This document shows, piece by piece, positions 1-8,927 of a stretch of DNA of 64,000 bases. The stretch spans positions 663,424-727,423 of the forward strand of contig CAWAUB010000004.1 of NCBI GenBank assembly GCA_963785155.1, written 5' to 3'. Position 1 is the first letter of the stretch, and each line of letters opens with the position of its first letter. Origin of the DNA: DASUSH01 sp963785155. GTDB taxonomy: Bacteria; Actinomycetota; Thermoleophilia; Solirubrobacterales; 70-9. A model generated the notes under the pieces. It ran no database searches, was not told the origin of the DNA, and worked only from the letters and a program-made list of their open reading frames with translations. Made by a program: the position numbers and the translations under genes.

Positions 1-165
1 CCACGGCGGATGCCGACGTTCGTGGTGCGGATGGTCGCCGGCCGCTACACGGTCTACCTGGCGCGCGACATGCGCGGCGCGTCCAACGAGAAGGCGAAGC
101 GGGAGCTGGGCTTCGAGCCGCGCTGGCCGAGCTGGCGCCAGGGCTTCAAGGAAGCGCTCGGGTGA
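1..165 (+). CDS. C-terminal end of an NAD-dependent epimerase/dehydratase (partial)
   Basis: Only the last 54 codons are present; the gene begins before the window. The visible end contains ASNEKAKRELGFEPRW followed by SWRQGFKEAL. This pattern is typical of the C-terminus of extended short-chain dehydrogenases that act on nucleotide sugars (NAD(P)-dependent epimerases and dehydratases), where a 'SN.KA...LG..P' segment closes the substrate-binding domain. The NAD-binding Rossmann half and the catalytic Tyr-x-x-x-Lys are out of view, so the substrate cannot be named. Its stop codon overlaps the GTG start of pyrE by 4 bases (GTGA), which suggests translational coupling. Confidence 0.6.
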   Translation, partial: PRRMPTFVVRMVAGRYTVYLARDMRGASNEKAKRELGFEPRWPSWRQGFKEALG

Positions 166-731
166 GCGACGCGAACGGCTCCGCCCGCGACGTCCTGATC
201 GCCGAGCTTCGCGAGCACGCGCTCGTGATCGGCGAGGTGACGCTGTCGAGCGGCCGGACAGCGTCCTACTACGTCGACGCGAAGCGGGCCCTGCTGCGCC
301 CGCCGGCCTTCCTTGCGACGGGCGAGCTCGTCGCGGAGCGCGCTCGCGAGCTGGGCGCCGGCGCGATCGGCGGCCTGACGATGGGCGCCGACCCGATCGC
401 CTGCGCCGCGCTGGCCGCCGCCGGGGCCGATGGCGACCTGCTCGCATTCTTCGTGCGCAAGGAGCGCAAGGAGCACGGCCTTCAGCGCTGGGTGGAGGGG
501 CCGCTGCTCGAGCCCGGCACCCCCTGCCTCGTCGTCGAGGACGTCGTCACCACGGGCGGCTCGACCGTCAAGGCGATCGAGCGGATGAGAGAGGAGGGGC
601 TCGAGATCCGCGGCACCGTCGCCGTCCTCGACCGGCTTGCCGGCGGGGCCGAGGCGATCGAAGCGGCCGGCGGCGGCCCGTACGAGCCGCTCGCAACGAT
701 CGACGACGTCTACCCGGAGCGGGAGGAGTAA
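162..731 (+). CDS. pyrE: Orotate phosphoribosyltransferase
   Basis: Converts orotate and PRPP to OMP and pyrophosphate in de novo pyrimidine synthesis, in the cytosol. The 189-residue product has the normal family length. The PRPP-binding motif LVVEDVVTTGGST lies at residues 123-135. The flexible catalytic loop is FVRKERKEHG at 97-106, and the orotate/PRPP-contacting segment YYVDAKRALL is near 36-45. The start is GTG at 162, overlapping the stop of the upstream epimerase gene. No other pyr gene is in view. Assignment is secure at family level. Confidence 0.93.
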   Translation: MSDANGSARDVLIAELREHALVIGEVTLSSGRTASYYVDAKRALLRPPAFLATGELVAERARELGAGAIGGLTMGADPIACAALAAAGADGDLLAFFVRKERKEHGLQRWVEGPLLEPGTPCLVVEDVVTTGGSTVKAIERMREEGLEIRGTVAVLDRLAGGAEAIEAAGGGPYEPLATIDDVYPEREE

Positions 732-732
732 C

Positions 733-1314
733 TCAGCCCGGCGGGCGGCTGCGCAGCGAGGCGATCATCCGCCTGATGTCCTCGTCGTAGATCTTCGTGT
801 CCTCGTCCGCGTTGCGGGCGACGAGAACGGTGAATGTGACCAGGTCCTCGCGCCGCAGTACGACCAGGTCGACGTGCTGGCGGATGTCCTTGGCGCCCCC
901 GACGCCCTCGGCGTCGATCACGACCGCCTCGTATCGGTGGTCGTACTTGCGGGTCTGGCCGGGCTCGAGGCCGCGGATACCCGCGACTCCCGTGATCGCC
1001 GTCTCGGCGAACTCGTCGAGCGGGAACTCGAGCGCCTCGTTGGAGCGGTCGGCGACGATCGTCGCCGCGACGAGCTTGTCGGGCGAGCGGACGGTGGAAC
1101 GGATGCCGTCGTTGCTAGCCGTCCAGCCAGGGGGCACGCCGAAGCCGAAGCCGGCGTTCGTGTTGCGGTTGACCGTCCAGCCGGCGGGCAGCTCGGGGAC
1201 CGGCTCGGCCGATTCGACCGGTGCCTCGACTGGCTCGTCGCTCTCCTCGGAGCCGCAACCGGCGGCGAGAAGCGCCACGGTGATCAGAAGAGCGACTGAG
1301 TAGCCTCGAAACAT
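733..1314 (-). CDS. Putative lipoprotein of unknown function
   Basis: A 193-residue protein starting MFRGYSVALL, with a hydrophobic signal and lipobox LLAAGC at about residues 14-19. After lipidation of that Cys it would be anchored to the outer face of the membrane. An acidic linker (EESDEPVEAPVESAEP) follows, then a compact domain of about 140 residues beginning LPAGWTVNRN. This resembles small actinobacterial surface lipoproteins with a PsbP/Mog1-like fold, but that is only an impression. An in-frame Met 12 codons upstream exists; the internal start is preferred because the signal peptide begins there. Its ATG overlaps the ATG of the divergent gene at 1313. Confidence 0.72.
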   Translation of the reverse strand: MFRGYSVALLITVALLAAGCGSEESDEPVEAPVESAEPVPELPAGWTVNRNTNAGFGFGVPPGWTASNDGIRSTVRSPDKLVAATIVADRSNEALEFPLDEFAETAITGVAGIRGLEPGQTRKYDHRYEAVVIDAEGVGGAKDIRQHVDLVVLRREDLVTFTVLVARNADEDTKIYDEDIRRMIASLRSRPPG

Positions 1315-1564
1315 GGACCAGGTCGTACAGATCGTCGGTGCGCTGTTCATTCTCGCCGCTTATGCGGCGGCGCAGTTCCACATGCTCGATCAGGACTCGC
1401 GCGTCTACCTCGTGCTCAACCTTGTCGGCGCGTTCATCCTCGCCATCCTCGCCGCGGTCGAGGAGCAGTACGGCTTCCTCCTGCTCGAGGGTGTCTGGAC
1501 GATCGTCACCGCCTACAGCCTGATCCGCAACATGCGCGGCGGCGCGCCGCAAGCGGCTCGGTGA
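1313..1564 (+). CDS. Small two- or three-helix membrane protein (CBU_0592-like)
   Basis: Encodes 83 residues with hydrophobic helices at about 4-22, 33-48 and 53-68 and a short basic tail. Length and the pattern 'VLNLVGAFILAI...GFLLLEGVWTIVTAYSL' match the small CBU_0592-type membrane proteins found in many bacteria, whose function is unknown. The start codon is placed head-to-head on the start of the minus-strand lipoprotein, leaving no room for a normal ribosome binding site. Either the transcript is leaderless or one of the two starts is wrong. The stop overlaps the extended frame of the following aldehyde dehydrogenase. Confidence 0.68.
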   Translation: MDQVVQIVGALFILAAYAAAQFHMLDQDSRVYLVLNLVGAFILAILAAVEEQYGFLLLEGVWTIVTAYSLIRNMRGGAPQAAR

Positions 1565-1608
1565 CTAGGCTTTCTCGCGGCAGCCCGCAAAGCTTGGAGG
1601 AACCAGCG

Positions 1609-3162
1609 ATGGAGCAGAGCACCGCGACGCGCAAGGGCACGTCGTCCAGCAACGGACACGGCACCGCGAAGACGATCGACGTCACCAATCCGGCGACCGG
1701 CGAGCGAGTCGCGACCGTTCCAGCCCTGACCCCGAAGGGTGTCACCGAGGTCGTCGAGCGCGCCCGCGCCGCGCAGCCGGCCTGGCAGGCGATGGGCTTC
1801 GAGGGCCGCGCCAAGGTCCTCCGCCGCGCGCAGAAGTGGGTCCTCGACAACGAGGAGCGGATCGCCCACACGATCATCGCCGAGACCGGCAAGACCTATG
1901 AGGACGCCCTCCTCGCCGAGGTCGCCTACGCCGCATCCGCCTTCGGCTTCTGGGCCAAGAACGCCTCGAAGTACCTGGCCGACGAAAAGATCCGACCCTC
2001 CTCCCCCTTCGTCCTCGGCCGCAAGCTCATCGTCCGTCGCGAGCCGATCGGCGTCGTCGGCGTCATCGGCCCGTGGAACTACCCGCTGACCAACTCCTTC
2101 GGCGACTGCATCCCGGCGCTCGCAGCCGGGAACGCGACCGTGCTGAAGCCCGCGACGATCACCCCGACCACGTCGCTCCTGCTGCTCGAGTGCCTCCAGG
2201 AATGCGGGCTGCCCGAGGACGTTCATCAGGTCGCGATCGGCGAGGGCTCGAAGGTCGGCAACGCGCTGATCGACGCGGTCGACTTCGTCATGTTCACCGG
2301 CTCCACCGAGATCGGGATCAAGGTCGCGGAGCGCGCTGCGAAGACCCTGACCCCGGTCGGCCTCGAGCTCGGCGGCAAGGACCCGATGATCGTCTGCGCG
2401 GACGCCAACGTCGAGCGTGCGGCGAACGCCGCCGTCTTCTACTCGATGCAGAACGGCGGCCAGACCTGCATCTCGATCGAGCGCGTCTACGTCGAGGAGC
2501 CGGTCTACGACGAGTTCGTCACCAAGGTCACCGAGAAGGTCGGCGAACTGCGCCAGGGCGTGCCCGGCGATCCCGGATCGGTCGACGTCGGCGCCGTCAC
2601 CTCGCCGCCGCAGGTCGATGTCATCGACTCCCACGTGCAGGACGCGAGGGAGAAGGGCGCGAACGTGCTCGTCGGCGGGCGCCGCGGCGAGGGCGCGGGC
2701 GACTTCTATGAGCCCACCCTGATCTCGGACGTCGACCACTCGATGGAGTGCATGACCGAGGAGACGTTCGGGCCGACGCTGCCGGTGATGAAGGTGGCCG
2801 ACGTCGACGAGGCGGTGAGCCTCGCGAACGACTCCCCCTACGGACTCCAGGCCTCCGTGTTCACCAAGGACACGGAGAAGGGCGAGGCGATCGCCCGCCG
2901 GCTCGAGGCCGGCGCGGTCTGCGTCAACGACTCGGGGATCAACTACGTCGCGCTCGAGCTGCCCATGGGCGGCTGGAAGACCTCCGGGGTGGGCAGCCGC
3001 CACGGGGTCGACGGGATCAAGAAGTACACGAAGCCGCAGACGATCCTGATCACGCGTCTCGCGCCGAAGAAGGACATCCACATGTACCCGTACAAGGCGC
3101 GGACGACTCGACTGCTCAGCCGGATGCTGAAGCTGGTCTGGGGTCGCGGCAACCGCGACTGA
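1609..3162 (+). CDS. NAD(P)-dependent aldehyde dehydrogenase
   Basis: A 517-residue member of the aldehyde dehydrogenase superfamily, oxidising an aldehyde to the acid with NAD(P)+. The catalytic general base Glu253 lies in LELGGKDP and the nucleophile Cys287 in GGQTCIS. The conserved GPWNYPL and FTGSTEIG cofactor-binding segments are also present. The open frame extends to 1561, but the ATG at 1609 is chosen because a clear GGAGG stands 9 bases upstream. The N-terminal 25 residues are a Ser/Asn/Gly-rich tail not needed for the fold, and the C-terminus ends in a basic segment. The closest type by eye is a broad-substrate succinate-semialdehyde/coniferyl-like dehydrogenase; the substrate is not assignable. 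A second ALDH lies at 31982-33547. Confidence 0.93.
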   Translation: MEQSTATRKGTSSSNGHGTAKTIDVTNPATGERVATVPALTPKGVTEVVERARAAQPAWQAMGFEGRAKVLRRAQKWVLDNEERIAHTIIAETGKTYEDALLAEVAYAASAFGFWAKNASKYLADEKIRPSSPFVLGRKLIVRREPIGVVGVIGPWNYPLTNSFGDCIPALAAGNATVLKPATITPTTSLLLLECLQECGLPEDVHQVAIGEGSKVGNALIDAVDFVMFTGSTEIGIKVAERAAKTLTPVGLELGGKDPMIVCADANVERAANAAVFYSMQNGGQTCISIERVYVEEPVYDEFVTKVTEKVGELRQGVPGDPGSVDVGAVTSPPQVDVIDSHVQDAREKGANVLVGGRRGEGAGDFYEPTLISDVDHSMECMTEETFGPTLPVMKVADVDEAVSLANDSPYGLQASVFTKDTEKGEAIARRLEAGAVCVNDSGINYVALELPMGGWKTSGVGSRHGVDGIKKYTKPQTILITRLAPKKDIHMYPYKARTTRLLSRMLKLVWGRGNRD

Positions 3163-3177
3163 TCAGGCGGCGCCCGC

Positions 3178-4501
3178 TCAGCAGACGGTGAGGCCGCGGG
3201 TCGCGCCGATGGCGCAGTAGGCGGGCTTCGGCGAGCCGTTCGACAGCACGCTGCCGTAGCCGGGCTCGAGCGCGTTGTCCCCGTTCGCATCGCGGAAGCG
3301 GTGGAAGATCAGCATCTCGACCAGCGGGACCCGGCGGACCAGCTCGTAGATCCGGACCAGCGACTCGGCCTGCTGTTCGGGGGTGTAGCCGTCCAGCGTT
3401 GAGATCCCTGTCTCGGTGATCACGAGCGGGCGCTTGAAGCCGCCGCCGTCCGTGATGTCGCCAGCGTTGGACATGACCTGGTAGAGGTCGCCGAGGCGGA
3501 TCGACACCTCCTGCTCGAGGTTCGCGTCCTTGCCGGGATAGGGATGGGTGGCGATCCCGTCCGACATCTGCACGGCGCCGAGGTCGTAGCCCTGGGCGAG
3601 GAACTCGGCGGCCGACACGGTGTTCTCGTCCGACTCGCGGTGCGGGCTCATCGATCCGAAGTAGATCGGGAGGCCTGGATCGGCCTGATCGACCGCCTTC
3701 GCAACCTCCTTGAACATCTCGGCGTAGAGGTCGGGCTCGGGGACACCGCCCCAGTACTTGGCGATGTTCGGCTCGTTCAGGACCTCGAAGCCGCCGATGT
3801 CGGGATAGCGCCTGGCCGCGGCGGCGGCGAAGTTGCCCATCTCGTCGTAGAACTGGGGCCCGGGACGCGCCTTGCCCTTGCACGCGCCGTCCTGGTAGAA
3901 GCAGGGCGCGTTGCCGATCGTCCAGAGCGGCATGATCCCGCGGGCCCGGAGCTCGCCGTAGACGCGGTCGTAGATGCTCCAGTCGTAGTTGCCTCGGGTG
4001 CGCTCGACGGCGGCCCAGTCGAAGCCGAAGCGGGCGTAGATCCGGCTGGAGCCGGTCGAAGGAGTTGAAGAGGGCTGCGTCGGCGTTGTGCCACTCGTCG
4101 TTGTAGCCGAACGTCGGCTCGTGGGTGGGCGCCGGCGCGACGGGGATCTGCACCGGTGCCTTGTTCAGGCAGGCGGAGATCCGGATGAACCCCGGGCGGC
4201 CGTCGGAGCGCTTGCCGTGAACCGAGTCGCCATGGCAGCGATAGGGCTGCGGGCCGGGCAGCACGCCCTCGGCGTACCAGGTGCACTCGACCGCCTTCTT
4301 GCCGTTGACCTTCTTCGGCGCGATCAGGCAACGCCGCACGTCCACGTTGTCCAGACCGCGCGCCTTGAGGCGCTTGTCCAGCTGCGACTTGATGTGCTTC
4401 GCCTTCTTTCCCGGCGGGCGCAGGCGGTCGGCCGAGGCGGTGGGAGCCATGGCCACGGCGAAAAACGCTGCAAGCAGCGTGAGTACGGCGAATCTGTTCA
4501 T
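3178..4501 (-). pseudogene. Secreted glycoside-hydrolase-like TIM-barrel protein, reading frame broken
   Basis: The N-terminal part, from ATG at 4501, starts MNRFAVLTLLAAFFAVAM, a clear Sec signal peptide. It continues as a basic, Cys-containing domain to NEWHNADAAL-like sequence (about 4060). The rest, including GFEVLNEPNIAKYW and RPLVITETGIS, is in another frame down to 3178. These two segments carry the acid/base and nucleophile glutamates typical of GH5/GH39-like clan-A glycosidases. The frame changes near 4054 (GGTC); removing one base joins ...NSFDGSSRIYARFGFDW... smoothly. The parts match one gene, so a sequence error is as likely as a true pseudogene. The role would be extracellular polysaccharide or glycoside hydrolysis; the substrate is unknown. 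Confidence 0.68.
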
Positions 4502-4571
4502 TCGGCCCGCCATGGTTGAAGGACGCGGAAACCCGCTCCGCGTCAGAAGCATTATCGACATATCTCTCTAA

Positions 4572-4611
4572 CGGATAAATCCGCTGTTACCCGCAGAGTT
4601 GCGTTTATCCG
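4572..4611. repeat. Inverted repeat in the divergent promoter region of two secreted-enzyme genes
   Basis: CGGATAAA (4572-4579) is mirrored by TTTATCCG (4604-4611) with a 24-base spacer. The region 4540-4615 is visibly AT-richer than the flanks. It lies between the start of the minus-strand glycosidase-like gene (4501) and the plus-strand C25 peptidase gene (4675). It could be an operator shared by both genes. No experimental support. Confidence 0.4.
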
Positions 4612-4674
4612 CAAAAGATCAGGGTCGCCTCCCTGACGACAGGAGGAGTCTGGGCGTCGATACTGCGTGGTGTG

Positions 4675-7532
4675 ATGCTCGATCGACGCCTGCCACCCTC
4701 TCTCGCGATCTCGCTGGCGGCGCTCTTCGCGGCCCTCGCGCCGTATGCGTCCGCGCAGACTCCGTCGCCCACGACGCAGACCCAGACCGCCGCCGCGCAG
4801 CTCGTCGCCGAGACGAACGCGCTAACCGACGCCGACGCGCCCGCGGCCTCGCGGGCGGCGTTGGCCAATGACGCGACCCGCGCGCAGTCGCTGTTGTTGG
4901 ACGACCCGTGCCGCGCGATCCGCTACATCGAGAGCTACCGCGACTCGCTCGGCGAGGTGGACCAGACGACGCCGGCGACCGCGCGAGGCGAGCCGGGCCC
5001 GCCGTCGACGCAGGGCCGGCTCGACCGGAGCGCCCTGGCCGTCGACGCCGGGCTCAGGCAGTTCAAGAGCACGCGCCGCTGCGGCGGCGGCGCCGCGGCG
5101 TCGCGCACGCCGTCGCTCGACTCGAACGTCGGACGCAGCAGCAAGCAAATCCTGCAGCTGCACGTCAAGCTGCCGCGCGCCCGCTGGGACGCGTTCAGCG
5201 GCGGTGGCGCAGACTTCATCGGCCTGAACATGGACGGCGCCGACGCGACCGGCGGCGTCGGCGACCCGGGCGTGCCGGCGTTCACGCGACTGCTCGCCGT
5301 GCCACGCGGCGCAGGCGTGTCGGTGAAGGTGTCGAACGCGCGCAGCTACACGCTCAACGACATCGACGTGATGCCGAGGCAGGAGCAGGCCGTCGACCAG
5401 TCGCCGCAGGACGAGCTGCCGCCAGAGACGTTCGCCGACAAGCCGTTCGAATCGACCAGGGCGCCTACAGCGCGCGCGGCAAGGTGCCCGCGCGGCTGGC
5501 GTACGTGACGACGCTCGGGCGGCTGCGCGACCTGACGGTCGCCGGGGTGCAGGTGCCGGGCGCGCAGTACGACCCTCGCCGGCGAGCGCTGCAGGTGTTC
5601 ACGTCGATGGACGTCACCGTCACTTTCAAGGACGGCGGGCGCTGGCTGGCGAACCGCGTGCGCACGTCTTTCGAGGCGCCCTTCGAGCAGATCTACGGCT
5701 CGGCGGTCGAGAACTATCGGACGGTCGCGCGGTCGCCGCGGGTCCGCAAGGCCGCCGGCGACACCGACGAGGACGCTCAGGAGTTCGTACCCGCCTGCGG
5801 CGAGGAGTACCTGATCGTCACCTCATCTACCTTGCGTCCCGCCGCCGACTCGCTCGCCGCGGCCAAGGAGGCCGCCGGCTACATCGTCGGCATCCACGAG
5901 GTTGCGCCCGGCACCGCGGCCGCCGACGTGCGCACGTTCATCCGCGGCGAGATGAACAACGACAACTGCGCGCGGCCGACGTACGTCGTGCTGCTGGGCG
6001 ACACGTCCCACGTGCCAACGTTCCAGGAGGCGTGGTGCAACGACCCCCCGACCTGCACGGTGTCGAGCGACCTGTCGTACTCGCTGGACGGGATCGGGAA
6101 CGACCTCTTCGCCGACGTGATGCTGGGACGCATCCCCGCCAACACGCTCACCGTCGCCCAGCAGACGGTGGACAAGATCGTCAACTACCAGACCCAGCTA
6201 CCCGCGCCCGCCGGCGACGACTTCTACAACCACGCGACCGTGACGTCGAACTTCGAGGGTCTGGGCCCCCGCGACGCGCGCGGCTTCACGATGTCGGCCG
6301 AGCGGATGCGCGCCGGCCTGCTCTCACGCGGCCACGTCGTGACGCGTCTGAACACGGCGCAGGCCACGGCCGACATCCAGCTCTTCAAGGACAACACGCC
6401 CATCCCGGATGAGCTCAAGCGTCCCGCCACGCCCTGGACCGACGGCCGCGACCAGGTCGTCAGCGAGCTGAACGCCGGGCGCTTCATGTTCGTCCACCGC
6501 GACCACGGCAGCCGGCTGAGCTGGGCGAACCCCGGCTTCAACATCAACGACATGGGGCTCCTGAACTCGAACAGCACCGAGCTGCCGGTCGTCTTCTCGA
6601 TCAACTGCTCGAGCGCGGGCTTCCAGTTCCCTGGCAACCCGAGCCTTGCCGAGCGCCTGCTCCAGCGCCAGGGTGGCGGCGCCGTCGCGATCATCGGCGA
6701 CACCGACGTCAGCCCGACCGTGCAGAACGACCAGCTGACCGTCGGCTGGGCCGACGCGATGTTCCCGGCCACGGTGCCGACGTTCGGGTCGGCGCAGCCG
6801 ATCACGCGACTGGGCGAGATCCTCAACGCGGGCAAGGCGTACATGGCCGCCCAGGCGGGTCCGACCCAGCAGCTGACCGGGCAGGTCCTCCGCGAGCACC
6901 TGCTCTGGCACCTGCTCGGTGACCCGAGCATGGAGATGCGGACCGCCGTGCCGACGGCGTTCGACACCACGAAGTTCACCACGAAGTTCCTGCACCGCAG
7001 CGGCTCGTTCCCGGTCGGCGACCCGTCCTTCCAGGTGCGGGTCACGTCGACGCAGCCGGGCACCGATGGGACGATCGCGACTCTCAAGCACGCCGGCCAG
7101 GTGATCGGCCGCGGGACGATCACCGGTGGCGTCGCCACGATCACGCCGACCATCCGCACCGACTCCGCATCGCTGTCGGTATCGCTCGAGCGCGAGGGCT
7201 TCCTGTCGTCGACCGAGCTACCGGTGTCGGCGCCCGTGCCGGACCTGACGATGAGCTGCCCACCCGAGGTCGACGTGCCTCAGGAGGACAACATCCAGGT
7301 CAGCGGGACGGTGTCGCCGAAGGTCTCCGGGGCGACTGTCAGGTTGCGCGTGACGCGTGCGAATGGTGTCGTGACGACGCACTCGACGACGACGGACGCG
7401 AGCAGCAACTGGCGGGTCAAGCTGCCGCCGATTACCAGCTCGCACCTGGGCGTCGCCAAAGTCGAGGCGTTCTTCGACGGCGCCGGCAAGTACGGCGCCG
7501 ATCAAGTCGTCTGCATGGTGCCGGTCGTCTAA
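4675..7532 (+). CDS. Secreted gingipain-type cysteine peptidase (family C25), frame broken near 5450
   Basis: Starts MLDRRLPPSLAISLAALF with a signal peptide cleaved near ASAQT, then a propeptide-like region, the catalytic domain and a C-terminal beta-rich Ig-like region (about 7240-7532). The catalytic dyad of C25 peptidases is visible as His in HRDHGS (second His codon 6504-6506) and Cys in SINCSSAGF (Cys codon 6606-6608). The first frame ends at 5508 while the rest continues in another frame. Adding one A to the GAA at 5449-5451 gives KPFEIDQGAYSARGK and restores one protein of about 950 residues. This is most likely a homopolymer error. The role is extracellular proteolysis. A GTG directly precedes the ATG. 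Confidence 0.75.
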
Positions 7533-7539
7533 CTGGGGA

Positions 7540-7613
<74 letters not shown>

Positions 7614-7659
7614 GGGATCGGAGATTGTGGCTCCGACCGCATTTCAGCGTACCTGCGGC

Positions 7660-8904
7660 TCAGCGGCCCCCGGCGCGCACCAGAAAAACGGCGTCCTCGG
7701 CGATCGTGGTCCCGATCGGCTCCGATGTCTGCGCCTCGGCGGTGGCAAGCAGCGTGCCTCGGCTGGCGTCCAGCAGCTTCTTGCCCGCCTTCGACAGCTT
7801 GACGCGGACATTGCTGAGCGTGTTCGGACCGAGGGCGAACGCGCCTTCGCCGATCGGCTCGTTGCGCGCGAAGAGGACGACCTGGCCCGTGCACGGGTTC
7901 GCCTCTTCGGCGGGGCACTCGACCAAGACCCTCGTCCTTCCCTTCCGGCTCACGGTCGCCGTCCCGCCCTCGACCTCGGCCCCGGTGCGCTCGCATTCGG
8001 CGCCGACGGAGTCGCGTGGATCGACGGTGGCGGTATCGAAGCTGTCTCCGCACCAGAGGTCGTCCCGTTGGGGGCCGCCGACGAGCCCGTCGTCGCCCGC
8101 GCCGCCGTCGAGAACGTCGTTGCCCTCCAGGCCGGAAAGCAGGTCGTTGCCGTCGTTGCCGTCGAGCCGGTTCGCGCCCGCATTCCCGGTGAGAACGTCG
8201 TCTCCGTCGCCGCTCTCGACCTGCTCGGCGATCACGTTGTCGCCTTCGCCCGCGAAGCCGTCGTTGGGCTGGCCATCGAGGCTGACGTTGACCGCGCCAT
8301 CGCGGAAATAGGAGGCGCTGTCCACCCCGCTCTCTCCGTCGAGAACATCGGTGCCACCGGTCGAAAAACCGAAGCCGCCGCCGTTCAGGAAATCGTCCCC
8401 GTCTCCTCCGCGGAGGCTGTCATTTCCATGGTCACCAACGAGGTCGTCGTCACCCGGTCCACCGGTGAGCACGTCGTCGCCGAGGCCGCCGTTGGCGAAG
8501 AACCCGAGCGGAACGGCGCTCGCGGCACTGTCGTTCCCCTCCAGGAGAGACACGCCTACGGCGAACACGGGGCCGGTCGGGGCGGCCGGGGGCGCGGGGT
8601 CGGGCGAGTCGAGCGGGCAGGTGACCGCGGTGGCGCCCGCGGTGGCGCACTCCGGAGCAACGGTGGTGATCCCCCCGGTCCCGGTGTCCGCGATCGTGAT
8701 CGTGTTGTCGGCGAGAGTGATCGCTATGGCGTCGTCATTCGCCTCCCCGTCCACCTGGATCGAGGTTCCTCCCTCGTTCGGGAAATAGAGCACCTCGGTT
8801 GCGGCGCCCGCCGAGGGCGCGGCGAGCAGGAGTCCCCCGATCGCGATCGTGCCCGTCCGAACCAGCAACCGGGCCCCGCGGCCTATCAGCGTGTGCGTCC
8901 TCAT
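7660..8904 (-). CDS. Secreted RTX-repeat (hemolysin-type calcium-binding) protein
   Basis: A 414-residue protein with a Sec signal (about residues 8-36, ending PSAGAA). It then has several GGxGxDxLx nonapeptide repeats, such as GGLGDDVLTGGPGDDDLVGD, NDSLRGGDGDDFLNG and GNDGNDLLSG. These form calcium-binding parallel beta-rolls. A C-terminal beta domain (about residues 300-414) follows. The start at 8904 is chosen over upstream codons because GAGGAG stands 8 bases before it and the signal peptide begins there. Classical RTX proteins leave by type I secretion; here an N-terminal Sec signal is present and no type I exporter is adjacent. Function unknown; likely a cell-surface or extracellular structural or adhesive protein. 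A related protein is at 23458-24822. Confidence 0.84.
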   Translation of the reverse strand: MRTHTLIGRGARLLVRTGTIAIGGLLLAAPSAGAATEVLYFPNEGGTSIQVDGEANDDAIAITLADNTITIADTGTGGITTVAPECATAGATAVTCPLDSPDPAPPAAPTGPVFAVGVSLLEGNDSAASAVPLGFFANGGLGDDVLTGGPGDDDLVGDHGNDSLRGGDGDDFLNGGGFGFSTGGTDVLDGESGVDSASYFRDGAVNVSLDGQPNDGFAGEGDNVIAEQVESGDGDDVLTGNAGANRLDGNDGNDLLSGLEGNDVLDGGAGDDGLVGGPQRDDLWCGDSFDTATVDPRDSVGAECERTGAEVEGGTATVSRKGRTRVLVECPAEEANPCTGQVVLFARNEPIGEGAFALGPNTLSNVRVKLSKAGKKLLDASRGTLLATAEAQTSEPIGTTIAEDAVFLVRAGGR

Positions 8905-8927
8905 CCAACGCTCCTCACGAGTAGGGA

